Assembly: GCA_015178975.1 (NCBI GenBank)
Contig: WHVD01000068.1
Location: 372,001-436,000, forward strand
Length of the DNA: 64,000 bases
Direction of reading: 5' to 3'
Source: Hysterangium stoloniferum
Lineage: Eukaryota > Basidiomycota > Agaricomycetes > Hysterangiales > Hysterangiaceae
A model generated the notes under the pieces. It was not told the origin of the DNA. It did no database searches and saw only the letters and a list, made by a program, of their open reading frames with translations. The position numbers and the translations under genes are program-made. Below are positions 29,801 through 41,933 of this stretch, piece after piece. Each line of letters opens with the position of its first letter. Positions within the stretch are counted from its first letter, which is position 1.

Positions 29801-31442
29801 TCGGTGGCGCCAAAAAGGGCATATTTACTAGTCCCGAGTGCATCGGCCGTCTCATTGGAGGTTTAGGTCGTCTTGGCAACCTCGAGAAAGTTCACGAGCT
29901 TTATCAATATGGTCAGATCGCTTTAGGCAGTCTTGAAAATCAAAAGGCGTGGCAATCATCAGGGTGGTTCGTCCTCGAAGATTATATGATTATCGGTCTG
30001 GCACATGGCGGACAACTTCAGGCCGCTGATGTCCATCGCATGCGTATCCTTGAAGCTGGCGGTACACCCTCTGCTGACGCCTACGCAGCCCTGATCTGCA
30101 ATCTCAAGGACACAACTGACGACACAGGCAATGCGCTGCAATATTGGGAAGAGGCTTTATCTCGTGGTTGCAGTCCCAACATCTTCATGTACAATACGAT
30201 CATCTCTAGGCTCGCGAAGGCCCGTAAAGCAGAACAAGCCCTAGCAGTCTTTCGCCAGATGCAAGAAAATGGTATCCAGCCTTCCACAATTACTTATGGC
30301 GCTATTATTACCGCAGCCTGTCGAGTCAGCGATGCGGCTGCAGCTGAAGCGTATTTCGAACAAATGACTGCCTCACCCAAGTACAAGCTTAGGGCAGCTC
30401 CTTACAACATGATGATGCAAATGTACGTGACGACAAAGCCGAATCGTGAGCGTGCGCTTTATTATTATAACGCACTCGAGAGGGACAAGGTCAAGCCAAC
30501 TGACCATACGTGGAAGGTGCGTGTTTGTCTATACTTATCTGTAGCCAACTAACCTCTCACACTCTATATAGCTCCTCCTTGACATTTACGGGAAGTTGTC
30601 GCCACCAGATATCGAAGGAATGCAAATGGTCTTCGAAAAGATTGCTTCGAACCCCGAGATTGAAATCATCGGGTCTCACTGGGCAAGTCTGATCAACGCT
30701 CACGGCTGTATCGCCAAAGATCTCAACCGCGCAATCGGGCTATTCGAATCCATCGCGACACATCCCTCAACTGCGCGTTCGAAGAACCCGATGCCCGACG
30801 CTGTTGTTTACGAAGCACTCTTCGAGGTCTTTTCTGTCCACCGTCGCCCTGATCTGATTCCCGTCTACATGCATCGTCTCACAACATCCGAAGTCCGCCC
30901 AACAGCCTACGTTGCCAATGCCGTTATTAAAGGATACTCTGTCGTTGGTGATATTGACAGTGCACGTGCAATGTTCGAAAGCTTGCAAGATCCGCCCACA
31001 GGGATTGCCGCGCCTTTCAACCATTGCACGACGAAGGGCGGTGTTCGCCAATACCAAAAAGCCAGCGACGACCCGTCAGCAAATGTCATATACCGAGAGG
31101 TAAGGATTGATTGTTTTAATTAAGTAGTTAACACATTAATTGGATGATTCTTTAGCCATCTACATGGGAGGCGATGGTGCGGGCCGAATTGGCTGTAGGC
31201 AACAATGATCAAGCACAGAATCTTGTCAGGCGTATGGAAATGAGGTATGTCTATGTTCTTCCAAATAATATACGCGTTATGCTGACGTCGGATGACCTAG
31301 ATTGTATCCAGATCTCGTTGTACAACGTGTACGAGATATCGTCAACCCCCCTGCGGTCATGGCCCCATTCCCGATTATCAACTGGGGCAACGATTCACAA
31401 ACACCCTCACCGACCCCCACATCAAATTCAAGCCCAAGTTGA
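26878..31442 (+). CDS. Large mitochondrial PPR protein
   Basis: Exons 26878-27132, 27193-30516, 30572-31099, 31156-31244 and 31301-31442 give 4338 nt, 1445 aa. The N-terminus (MLPKVATHILQHTTRVAAAV) is basic and hydroxylated, consistent with mitochondrial import, and is followed by a Gly/Ser-rich linker. Pentatricopeptide repeats occur in three groups: around VSVPCYNMALTALYDVR, VWNKMIGIYLNCGEVEKAI-like and TYSALISGFCDSGDTETAVR (first half), then FMYNTIISRLAKARKAEQAL and ITYGAIITAACRV (30185-30340), then VVYEALFEVFSVHRRP and YVANAVIKGYSVVGDIDSAR. PPR proteins bind specific organellar RNAs for processing, stability or translation. I cannot assign it to a named yeast factor. Confidence 0.88.
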
Positions 31443-32031
31443 TGTCATTCACGATCCTTTTGCACGTTGTTGTTCCACATTTGTATTATATATCTACTCT
31501 GCAACTGTATGATTATACTCAGTAGCTCTCCCCCTCCCTACTCCTTGTTCCTTTATTCCAGTTCTAGATTAGACTAGAATAGTACGAATAGTATACCGTC
31601 CTGTTCGACCTGGGGATAGAAAAGTACTTACAGTATACTTATAGGGATTAACATTTATAAATTGATTCCAATGCTTGGTTGTGCTATGTAAGGAATATAA
31701 TGTAACTGACTGATCTTCCAACGACTTTGTTTAATGTTCCAACACTTGTAGCGAAGATGCTATGTTGTGGAAAATTTGCATGTAGAGCGCAGTGGCGCCA
31801 CAAATCCGTCCTGTGATCCTACATATCACAGCTCGTTGCACTGGTTCAATATCATATAAACAGAGGTGTATAAATCCAGTCGGCGGACACCAAAGCCCCT
31901 TCAATGTCCAGTGTCTTTCCGATCGTGCCACACAGATACGAAGATGGTCGTTGGTCTTCGATTCGATGGTAATCTCGCCACCACCTCCCTTGCTTCCAAA
32001 TTATCTGTCATACTCGTACCCTGCCCTATAA
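31443..32031. other. Convergent 3' region, PPR gene / acyl-CoA dehydrogenase
   Basis: 589 bp with no gene recognised. AT-rich, with several AATAAA-like and TATAGG stretches that may be polyadenylation signals. Confidence 0.45.
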
Positions 32032-33714
32032 CTACGAGTACTCCTTCTGGATAAATTTCGCGATCGTCTGTAATTGAATATTCGATGTTCCCTCGTAGAT
32101 CGCTCCCTGAAAATAACCACACACGCTTAAAAAGATGCAAACCGACAAAAGGGCAGATGACATACAATTTTAGAGTCACGCCAATACTTCTCAATACCAG
32201 TCTCCCGCGTGAACCCTACTCCTCCCGCCCATTCAATGGCGGCACCTGAAACCTTCTGTGCGATCACAGATGAATAATACTTCGCCATGGCCGCCTCCTT
32301 AACGAAGCTTTTGCCCTCTTCTTTCCTGCAACACGGGTCAAACATAAATACCACGGAAAGTTGTAATAAAATAATGAAAACGGTCCACACCGTCTAGCAG
32401 CATTGTATGTTAATAAGCGTGCGGCTTCAATTTGCACCGCAGCCTCAGCCTGCTGGAACTGCATTCCCTGGAATTCGCCGACAGGCTTTCCAAATTGTTT
32501 ACGTTGGAACGTATATGGGACGGACTTGTCAAACGCTCCTTGTGCCAATCCAAGCATCTGCCCAGCGATACCTATACGGCCTTCATTCAAAATCTCAATA
32601 GCAAGCTGCGAGGGAGGGAATCAGACTATGTCCGACTCGTGGCCGTGAGTGAATTACCTTGTAGCCTAAGCCTTCCCCGCCAATGATATTTTCCAAAGGA
32701 ACTTGAACATCATCAAAATCAAGTGAACATGTCGACGATGCTCGAATTCCAAGCTTCTGTTCTTTCTTGGCAATCTTGATGCCCATATCTCTCTCCACGA
32801 TGAAACAGGTGATCCCCTTGTATCCCTTTGAAGGATCTATCTTGTATGGATATAAGATATAGTTTTATTAAGGATAGAATACTTAGACGTACTGTTGCAA
32901 AGACAAGGAATATTTCTGCTTCGAATGAATTGGTAATCCACATTTTAGACCCATTCAATAACCAATGATCGGCTTTCTTCTCTGCACGTGTTTGAAGAGC
33001 AAAAGCATCTGAGCCCGATGCAGCCTCTGACAAGCAGAAGGATCCCAACTGTGAATAAATTAGCGGACAATGGAATGCACAAAAAATAATCCGCCAAAAC
33101 GAACTTTCGATTGGGCGAGCTGGGGGAGATACTTTTTTTGCTGCTCAGGGGTGGCATGTTTGCGAAATATGGTATTAACGAGGGTATTGTGGACATCGCA
33201 CAAGACAGACACGGAGGGGTCGACTTTGGCAAGTTCCTCGATGACTATTATGGCAGAGGTGAAGGATGATTCTGCGCCTCCGAAGTCAGAACTTATTTCA
33301 ACACCCATCAGCTGCACAACAACATATAGCAATATTCCAATATATTTTATTAAAAACTTACTCCTTGCTCGAACAGTCCTTTAATGACTTCAGGCGCCAT
33401 CATCTCCTTCTCGTCCATCTCCCGAACTCGGGGACCTACGACATCAGTTGCAAATCGCTTCACTGAGATGTAATCAGCCCTAGACCACAAATAATAGCCT
33501 CAGATCGCGAACCAGCGTCTCGAAGCATCTCTTCCTCCTCAGAAAAGTTATCCAAAGATGCTATATGCGATGCAGCCACACGACTCGAAGAGAACGCCCT
33601 GTAACTTGTTAAACGAAGAGCTTCAATCAGTTCCTAATGCCTGTACCTAGTTCTGGCGGCGGTCGGAACATTCTTGAAAGCTGGACAAACAATTCTGGCA
33701 GCAATACGCAACAT
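32032..33714 (-). CDS. Short/branched-chain acyl-CoA dehydrogenase, mitochondrial
   Basis: Starts [20 protein letters not shown] (33714), a good mitochondrial presequence, and ends IQKEYS (stop 32032), with about eight introns. Family blocks in order: [77 protein letters not shown] (substrate and FAD contact), [70 protein letters not shown] and a final exon carrying [10 protein letters not shown], whose Glu is in the catalytic-base position. The pattern is closest to ACADSB (2-methylbutyryl-CoA dehydrogenase), which oxidises branched or short acyl-CoA in valine/isoleucine and fatty acid breakdown, passing electrons to ETF. Exact substrate preference cannot be read from sequence. Confidence 0.9.
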
Positions 33715-35699
33715 GGTTAAACGTGAAATTCTGAATATCACGTGTCATCTGGATCTTATTTTACGTAAATGAATGATGGAACCAATCAGTCCACATTTGG
33801 AAGTATTCTTTAAGCATGTGATATAGCTGAAATTTTTTACCACTGACCATATATACTAACTTATGGGTGGATACGGTTACGGTGCCGACGAATATGAAGA
33901 TTTCTGTCGGAATGAGTAGCCAAAACGTCCGAGTAATATTGTTGTGGTACAGCGATTAGCTGCCGGATTTTGAAGTGTTACGGTGGCAGCAAAATGCGAG
34001 GCCGTGTAAGCCGTATACGGCAATACGGCAATTCAGATACCCTAGACACTGATGCGTTTCTAACCGATTCTGTTTTGCTATTTTCCCGCTGAATGATAAG
34101 TCGTACAGAAGGGTATCGTTGGCGAGTGACCCTTTAGGATAAAGCATTACTTTATCATAGATAGGATGAATAGCTAAAGGTTTCATGAGAGACCTGTCGT
34201 GATGTCGACACATCGCCAGTTTTTTTGAGCTGTTGAGCGTGGTGTGATCTGGTAAGCTTGAAGTGCACTGATCAGTCTTTAATGCCGACAGTATCAGGGT
34301 GGTTGACAGTGGTCACTCCGGTCTGCGATAGGCAGTCACGTACCACTATGAAACCATATCATTGTCGGTGTAGATACAGCCTAGTTTGTAAATTTCAGCA
34401 TAAAACTTGTAATGGGATTTGGAGTCGACAATAAATTACCCCTCATTGGCACTCCTTGTCTTTACTTCAAGAGCTGGCAGCCAAACGGTAACGCTAAGCA
34501 TCACTCACATAAAAAGATTGTCCTAGAGTGCCTCGGTGCCCTTAATGTCATTTGCACCGTTCTCATTGCAGGGCGCCTCATCAATCATCAGCGTCGTATT
34601 TCGCGTTTCCTCAGTGGTAGTAGTCCCAACTCGCGCGGGTAGTTACTTGTCAATTACAGCCATACCTCCTGAAAGCGCTGCGCTCTGCTCGGTTGTCGGC
34701 GCTATTTGCATCCCCTTCTTCAGAGCGAATTCCGAACTAGTGCCTTCATTCGCAGTGCTTTGGGTTCTGTCGCAGTGACTCTCCAAGAGTCTGTTCGTGA
34801 TATATAACATCATAACGGTACGTTTAGGCCATCACTCCCAACTCGATCATTCGCTGTATCACTTTGGGAGCTGATTCTCCCGAGAGCGCTTAATTAAATT
34901 AACAATTAAGGCTAGTGCTATCGTCTGAGGAGCGCAATTAGACCTGGGATGACAGATGGAGGATATGGCTGTCGTCTTCCATGTCTAGGCGCGTTTCCGG
35001 AAAAGGGTTTGTCAGTGATGGAGCCCATTACTGTTTCTTTGGCTTTCCGCCTGCATCCAGGAACCTATATGTATGATAACCATGTATTCCGTAAGCTACT
35101 TTTTTATTTTATGTGGTGCGTGAACTTCCCGAAGCTTTCTACCACCTGCCGTCCAGCAGTGAGGATGGTATAAGACGTGGCAGCGGAGGCGGTAGTTTTT
35201 GAGTACTGTTTGACGGACATTAGGCTGGATGCAGTCACTCTCCTCTAAATGAGTGTGAGACCGCTTTTTCCAATTTTCAGCCTAAATTTGAACGTTCACA
35301 GATTAGCAGCCTGACGACACGATTATCGCAGTGACGAATCGAGGGGAGTCCAAAGCGAACAAAAGAAGTGGGCTTCAAAGCCACCCTTTTTGATGCGTCG
35401 TAGAAAAAATATGTAATACTAGGTACAAACAAAATGATGAAATAGTGAACCAACCGACTTTCCTGATGAGTATCATTTATTATAGATCCTGGGAAGGTGT
35501 CGATGCTGAAGGGTGATAAATGGTGAAAATAAGCTCAATAAATGCAGGTCTGGTATTGCTTCGGAGTTGTGGATTTACACATAATTAAGACAGAAATAAA
35601 GAAATGCACCACAACTGTGAGGTGTTCCTCCAATGTCATTCATGTATGAAATGAATAAATTATACTGAACACACATCTTCCATTGTGCTCATTATAATT
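33715..35699. other. Intergenic, nothing recognised
   Basis: About 2 kb without a supportable gene. Open frames are short and show no family resemblance. Sequence just upstream of 35700 may be the decayed N-terminal part of the hAT relic. Confidence 0.4.
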
Positions 35700-36350
35700 A
35701 TAATATCTAATTCATGACCTTAATGCTTGATCATGCTGCAAATAATGATACACTCATCGAAAAAATTGTAAGATTAACAGAGAAGCAAGGGATTCCAATG
35801 AAATCCGAATGGATATACCTGCATTGCTTGTCGCATACCATCCGTCAGGATGAACAAGACGTCCTTTTCCTGCAGATTGATAGAATGAGCATCATTTTTC
35901 AGGAGTTGAGAAGGTGAGTAGATTATCTTGTCGGGTTTCATAAATTGACCGCTAACGCGTAGCTTCGAAAGATCATCCGTGCAATACGCTCGGACCCGCA
36001 GCGCAAGCAAAGCTGGCTCACTCCAGTTGCTGCTTCAGAAAAAGGAGAAGATGATCTCCAGCGCCTGCTGTGTCAGAACACGGTGGTCCTCGATTCACCA
36101 AATGTTCTGTTTCAACACTCTTAAATTGTTAGTTTCTCACCCGGTGCAATAGGTCGAGCTCTGGAGTATCAAGTGCAATTGATGGTTTTGTCGGTCGAAA
36201 TAAGGGCCTTTGTACATTGGAGCTTTCCAAATCAGAAAGGAAAGGGAAGCCATTAAGCAAGGTAGCTGACTGGCTTTCCGCATTTCGCTCAGCAACAACG
36301 GAAATGTCAACAACCACTTCTACAACACATGCCATCTTTCGAGGTTTACA
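35700..36350 (+). pseudogene. hAT-family transposase relic
   Basis: Starting at 35714 a frame reads DHAANNDTLIEKIVRL and GIPMKSEWIYLHCLSHTI, like the hAT catalytic-core pattern (DNASNND.., then C.PH.IN). After a frame change come LRKIIRAIRSDPQRKQSWL and a stretch resembling VRTRWSSxHQM, another hAT hallmark. Several frame changes and stops are present, no terminal repeats were located, and the N- and C-terminal parts (BED finger, dimerisation domain) are missing. An old, inactive DNA-transposon fragment. Confidence 0.65.
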
Positions 36351-36859
36351 AGATCACACCCAATAAATCCATCGGGGTTTTCTGGAGTCTATAGCGGGTC
36401 AAATAAAAAGTGGCCTTCTTGAGGTCAACCGAAAGCTGAGCGACTATCATTATAAATATAATAGTTCTCCATTCTATATCTTGGCTGCTCGTCAGTCATT
36501 CATTTTTGCCCCGTAACACATTGCCGAATTCAATTCCAGTTCTTGATCCTCAGATAGCCTATGAAGGCTTATATGATGGTTATCAATATGAACTCTGATC
36601 TCTTGACCTATCTCAAATGCATGCTACATACACATTACACAGATTTCTATGCCAATCGAGCTTCCATGATGGGAACAAACCAATTCTGCCAAATCAAGGG
36701 CTGTGGGTGCTTCTTCAAAGGTCAATTTCACATCACGGTACAAAAAGAAAGATGAAATATGCCGCGGAACAAATTGGTGTTAAATTTGATGATGAAACAC
36801 ACCTTTTTATAGGGGGAGTCCACCAATTATTGCAACTTTTCATATGAAGATGCTAATTG

Positions 36860-37040
36860 TGGACCATGCATTTGGAGGTTAATGTGTGTCAGAACCACTA
36901 TACACCTCCCAGAGCATCCAACCTATATTGTCAGGAGGTGCTACACTAACTGACACAAGATATTGAGACACAAAGTACTTTTATTACAAGCTTATTAAAC
37001 TCTTGTATATTGTGTATTGCAATAGAGTCAACTCATACTA
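36860..37040 (-). repeat. Dispersed repeat, copy B
   Basis: Inverted relative of 3160-3330, with about 110 bp of clear similarity and weaker similarity beyond. See copy A. Confidence 0.6.
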
Positions 37041-38150
37041 TTTTTAATAATTGGAAAGTATCTTAAACTCATACATGAAGATTTCGAGAACTGTGACCCA
37101 TTGCTATGGTGGTGTTAGAATGAAAGAAGGGAAGGGGGATCAGGGCACAGAATAGTGACCCTAGTGGACAAATAGACCACCACTCATACTCAAACTCAGA
37201 CTCAGATTGACCGCATGGTGGACAGAACCAAAGCCATGGATAAGGACTACTATGGATACATGTGGGTACTTAGGGTTCCGAACCACATATTCCAACAGGT
37301 GGCTGGGTCGTTTAGCACGGATCCCCAGTTTTTTTTTCTTTGCTTGTGATATACTTCAATTCTGGGTGCGTTTGCAAAGATTTTGTGTACAAGTTCCAGA
37401 GTCAACACTTCCGCGAGCACAAAGGCGCTGATCAGACAACTTCAGCGCCTTTTTGTCGCTCACAGGGATTTTCTGACAATTCGCACCCCCTGATGACTCT
37501 CAAGCAGTGTTCTATATTTACCCGCAAGAACATTCAAAAAGGCTTTAATTAGCTGCTTAGTTACATCTCCAGTGCCACTGTGCTTTCTTAATAATCCTGT
37601 ATGGTATGAAAGTGCTAGAAGAGCCAAGAATAAAAAATAGCGACATTATTCCATTCAAGTGCCACAACCGAAGTCAACCGACTTTGCCCATACCGCAATA
37701 GCTCCCTTCCATTCAAATAAACAGACGGCTGCCCCCACTCGACGAGTCCCCGAACAATCGTTGCGTTACTACACTTTATGTTCATCATTCTCGCGATTGG
37801 CCATTTAAGCGTTACGGTTGATTATATCTATCTATTTATACTACAAGTTTTTGCATATAAATCTATTCCTACACATTTCAGAACATTGATATAGCGTGGT
37901 GTCATCGAAGCAATACACCATAGCTTCTCTCTCTCTCTCCCTTCTGTTTTTCCTTTTTTTTCCCTTATGCTTCTTATCATTTTTTCGCTTTCCGAAGACT
38001 GATCCGATTTATTTCTTGAATCTGTGATAATTTTCGTATATCACACTTCTCTGTGTTCTTCGTGACGTAGCTCCAGAAATAAGCCACATTTTTGGTTGAC
38101 GAACCTTCCTCCTGCTAGCATGTCGCTGTGGATACCCCCCAAATTTGCTA
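37041..38150. other. Intergenic, promoter side of the repeat-peptide gene
   Basis: No gene is seen. An 11-bp inverted repeat (AAAGGCGCTGA / TCAGCGCCTTT) lies at 37423-37454. A strong pyrimidine tract (37923-37975) sits about 180-230 bp upstream of the next TATA box, a common feature of highly expressed fungal promoters. Confidence 0.45.
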
Positions 38151-38157
38151 TATAAAA
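38151..38157 (+). promoter_or_regulatory. TATA box of the repeat-peptide precursor gene
   Basis: TATAAAA, 71 bp before the ATG at 38228; the intervening leader is AC-rich. Confidence 0.6.
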
Positions 38158-38227
38158 TCCAGCATCCTCTACTACAAATTTCAGATCACAGTAGCCAACG
38201 CATCAGCCAAAGTATTCGTCCTATACA

Positions 38228-38991
38228 ATGATTTCTTTTATCTGTCTTTTCAACCTCGTCACCCTACTCTCCTTCGTCTCTGCAGTTTCCGTGGACAATC
38301 CCCGCGACGCCAAGTTACGCGTAGGTTTTTCATTGCCAACATGAGACAATCTACTCACGTTGAGGTCCTCCAGTTCGGCCGCGATTCCCATGGAGCTGTC
38401 GCTGTGGGCACATTTTCTCCAAGCCCGCGGGATCTAGTTTCCCCCCACAGGCCTCTCTCTGACGAGCCAGACCCAGATCTCCATCGCAAGGCTCCTTTTG
38501 GCGAGCCAGACCCAGATCTCCGTCGCAAGGCTCCCTTTGACGAGCCAGACCCAGATCTCCGTCGCAAGGCTCCCTTTGACGAGCCAGACCCAGATCTCCG
38601 TCGCAAGGCTCCCTTTGACGAGCCAGACCCAGATCTCCGTCGCAAGGCTCCCTTTGACGAGCCAGACCCAGATCTCCGTCGCAAGGCTCCCTTTGACGAG
38701 CCAGACCCAGATCTCCGTCGCAAGGCTCCCTTTGACGAGCCAGACCCAGATCTCCGTCGCAAGGCTCCCTTTGACGAGCCAGACCCAGATCTCCGTCGCA
38801 AGGCTCCCTTTGACGAGCCAGACCCAGATCTCCGTCGCAAAGCTCCTTTTGACGAGCCAGACCCAGATCTCCGTCGCAAGGCTCCTTTTGGCGAGCCAGA
38901 CCCAGATCTCCGTCGCAAGGCTCCTTTTGGCGAGCCAGACCCAGATCTCCGTCGCAAGGCTCCTTTTGGCGAGCCAGACCCAGATGATTGA
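38228..38991 (+). CDS. Secreted tandem-repeat protein, putative kexin-processed peptide precursor
   Basis: Exon 1 (38228-38320) encodes a signal peptide, MISFICLFNLVTLLSFVSA, then VSVDNPRDAKLR. A 53-bp intron (38321-38373, GTAGGT..CAG, with a CTCAC branch-like site) joins it in phase 0 to exon 2 (38374-38991), giving 236 aa. After a spacer ending SPHRPLS come 13 full copies of a 13-residue unit, DEPDPDLRRKAPF (first copy DLHRK; copies 2, 12, 13 and the final partial copy start with Gly). Each unit holds Arg-Arg-Lys, a likely Kex2 cleavage site, so processing would release up to a dozen near-identical acidic peptides such as KAPFDEPDPDLRR, trimmed further by carboxypeptidase. This layout (signal peptide, spacer, repeats split by dibasic sites) is that of fungal KEP proteins and of some RiPP and pheromone precursors. 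No tailoring-enzyme gene was seen nearby. A different unspliced frame starting at 38128 lacks a signal peptide. Confidence 0.65.
38461..38991 (+). repeat. 39-bp tandem repeat, 13 units plus a partial
   Basis: Units start at 38461 and every 39 bp to 38929, with a 24-bp end piece. Most central units appear identical in DNA, including third codon positions, which points to very recent expansion or homogenisation. The period is a multiple of three, so copy changes preserve the reading frame. Confidence 0.95.
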
Positions 38992-39779
38992 TTTCAGATG
39001 CCAAAGGGCTCAACTACTGGAACGGGGAGTGTGTGGTTTGGTTCACTTATTCGAAGGTTGAATCATACCATACGAAGTTTGAACATTCTTGTAATCTCCC
39101 TCTCTGCCGTGAAATCATTCTTTTCTTGTTTTTGTTTCTCCCCTAGATATCCCCCCCTTTCTCCCCTTCCTCATTGACTCCCAAGTTGTTATAAAGCCAC
39201 GATGAAAAGGTTTTCTTTCTTTTTCCAATATGCAAAACCATATTTGAGTTGCAATTCGGAGCCTGCTACTGAGAAATTAAGGCCCAAATGCAAATTTCGA
39301 GATATCAATTATTACAGTAATAGTCGCTGTGCAGTTTTGCGAGTCCGACTGTCCAAGAGCTTGGTTAGACCATAATAAGGACCACGCCCTCGCCAGTCAG
39401 ACGTATTTACGTACAGAGCTGTCACTCGGGTTTACGTTTTATTTTGAGAACAACTAGACTGGTTACTGTCTCGCTCCCACCAATCGGCGCATCCAGGGAG
39501 GGATAAAAATGTAGCTCCGGTGACGGTATAAGAGGTTGAATTCTAAGATCGACCCTGCCTCCATAGCAGCTCGATTCTGCCGCCTGGTCGTCCGGATGAG
39601 ATTGTTGATTAATTTTCATTCCTGTTCACGATGTAATAAAATGGTATCTTCGCTTTGATCTTCGCCATGGCTACTTTAATATTACCATGTCGACTGAGCT
39701 TGCTTAAAATTGCTCCAGCACAACGCGAAGGCCATCTTTCTCTAGCCGAAATTAGGAAGAGTCTGACATATTAGGTCAG
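38992..39779. other. 3' flank of the repeat gene and junction with the copia relic
   Basis: Nothing recognised; short open frames only. It probably includes the polyadenylation region of the repeat gene near 39060-39200. Confidence 0.4.
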
Positions 39780-41159
39780 GTGGTGCCCTCATGTATATTT
39801 CGTCTCTGAGCTTGGCATTCAGGTATGCGCTTTTAATATCCACTTGATGTATTTCCCAGTTTTGATGTGCTGCCATTGTCAGAACAACTCGAATTGTTGA
39901 CATGTTGGATGTGGGTGCAAAGATTTGTGAATAGTCTATGCCGTATTCTTAATGTTGACCATTTGCCACTAGACATGCTCATAGTTTTATCTTCTCTCCA
40001 TCTGGTCCTCATTTTGTTGCAAGTACAAAATGGTGGGGTATGATATTTGCTCCTTGAGGTGCATCTACTTTTTCCCACGTCCTAATTTCTCCAATTAACC
40101 TATTTCATAGTCAATTGCTGCTTGCCACTCAACTGCATCTGGTCCATTCTTCTATTGCAGCTGATGCCATCTGTCCCTGATTTAATGCTTTATAATAGCC
40201 TGCTGGGGGTCACACTCAAGTTACTCTTGGGGTTGTTGGTGTTGGAAGTATTTGCACACTTTGTGGTGGTGTTGCAGAGGTTGGTGCTGATGGTATGATG
40301 TGCTGGATGTTACTCTGGACATTGTCTTCTGGGACTGTTTCCCATGACTCCCCCTCATCTAGTACATTGTTTTGAATATTGATTTTTGTAGGTATTCAAC
40401 TGACGTTTCTGTAATGTATTAGCCTTATTTTAATACTATTTTCCGAAAAAGGAGTCCAATGCTCTATCAAAATGTGCAAATACTCAATTCACTGCAAGGT
40501 AAAATAATTTAAGTATTTGATATTAATCAGTGGCAGCCTAAATAGACTTAGAACCCCTGAAGTCAAGAGTTTACTTGAATATATGCACCCTACTTCGCAA
40601 AGAAGGTTTTGAGAGCTGCTTGTGCAAGCTTGTTCTTTTTCTGTGATAACAACTACTAAAACAAGAATAACAATTTACTGATTCCGAAGCTAGATTTAAC
40701 TTCAATGCTAGCTAGTTTATATATATTTTATACTATTTGTCAAACAGTTAAAATATTTATAAACGGGTCAAAAGATTAGATATAGAATAAAACACTATTT
40801 GGCTAATATATGCTTTATTTACACTAACCTACAGGGTCTACTGTGATACTAACTTATCAGGATCTTAATGTAGTCTTAAAGATTCTGCAAGGATATTCTC
40901 AGTATTTGTTTATGTGAATACGCTTTACTGATTCACAATAAATGAACAAAGAAATGGGATTATTTGCAATGTAATAAACAGTCAAATTACTCAACTAGAG
41001 GTGACTGAAGTCTTAAACTACAAATAACAATGTAGAGAAAACTAATAATCAAATACTCAATTAAGAGATGACTATAGTATAAGATTATTTATATATTATT
41101 AGTTGATAACCAACAGATCTAACTGAAGTGGAAATAATATATAAAAGATAGCCAGCTAT

Positions 41160-41350
41160 TCAATTAAGAAGTGGCAAGGGGGAACAAAAGTCAACAACTC
41201 AGATTGAGGTGACAGGGGAACAGCAGATCAGTCAACAGCTCAGATTGAGGTGACAAGGGATCTGATTGGGCCAACAACTCTGATAGAGGTGGCAAGGGTT
41301 TCCAACAGCTCAGATAGAGGTGGAATTAGATGTCCAACTGCCCAGATAGG
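41160..41350 (+). repeat. Imperfect direct repeats, (G/C)CTCAGAT(T/A)GAGGTG type
   Basis: About five to six spaced copies of CAACAGCTCAGATTGAGGTG and close variants at roughly 40-50-bp spacing, inside the TIR element. They could be subterminal transposase-binding repeats (inference). Confidence 0.6.
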
Positions 41351-41740
41351 GGTGGAGTAGCCTGCTTGCTGCAGTGACACACACAGATGTGGTGGGTTGA
41401 TGAGATGATATGATTTTATTCAAGGCTGGAGCTGAGCTCCTTATATACATTTTAGTCTGAGACATTTAGAAGATTCTGGAAGATTTAATGATGTCATTCT
41501 GGGAGGAGTGATGTCATTTAGAATTTTCTAGAATTTTCTAGAGCATTGTGGAAAGTTCTAACTACTTCTAAGACACTATAGAATATTCTTGGCATAATGG
41601 AACATTGTAGAATTTTATAGAATATTCTACAATATTCTATCTAATATTAGTACCTATTAACTAATGTTCCATTGGAAGCCACTGGAATGTTCCAGAGAGT
41701 TTCCTGTTTTTGTTGCAGTAGCATATATGATGACATAATG

Positions 41741-41933
41741 CTCTCGCGCCTGTGCGCGCGCATGACACCCTTCGCGTCTTGTGACTGTCACGCGTTGTGA
41801 CAGTCGCGCGCCTGTGTGACCGTCGCGCGCCTCTGTGACCGTCGCGCGCCTCTGTGACCGTCGCGCGCCTTTGTGACAACTGTCACCTGTTATGACGGTT
41901 GTCACTCGTTGTGACGATTTTCCCGCGCACCGT
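41741..41933. repeat. CpG-rich ~19-bp tandem array
   Basis: Seven to eight diverged units, best seen as GTGACCGTCGCGCGCCTCT, sit inside an otherwise very AT-rich element. The unit contains TGACnGTC-type half palindromes. Confidence 0.75.

Noticed and set aside
35590-36850. Possible host gene in the 36-kb region
   Set aside because: The only recognisable blocks are hAT transposase motifs in shifting frames; the rest shows no coding pattern.
37423-37454. GC-rich hairpin followed by T-run, like a bacterial terminator
   Set aside because: Fungal nuclear DNA with no gene immediately upstream; probably chance.
38351-39061. Long antisense and shifted open frames (up to 220 aa) over the 39-bp repeat array
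   Set aside because: A stop-free 39-bp unit opens other frames automatically; none has a signal peptide or joins to a plausible first exon.
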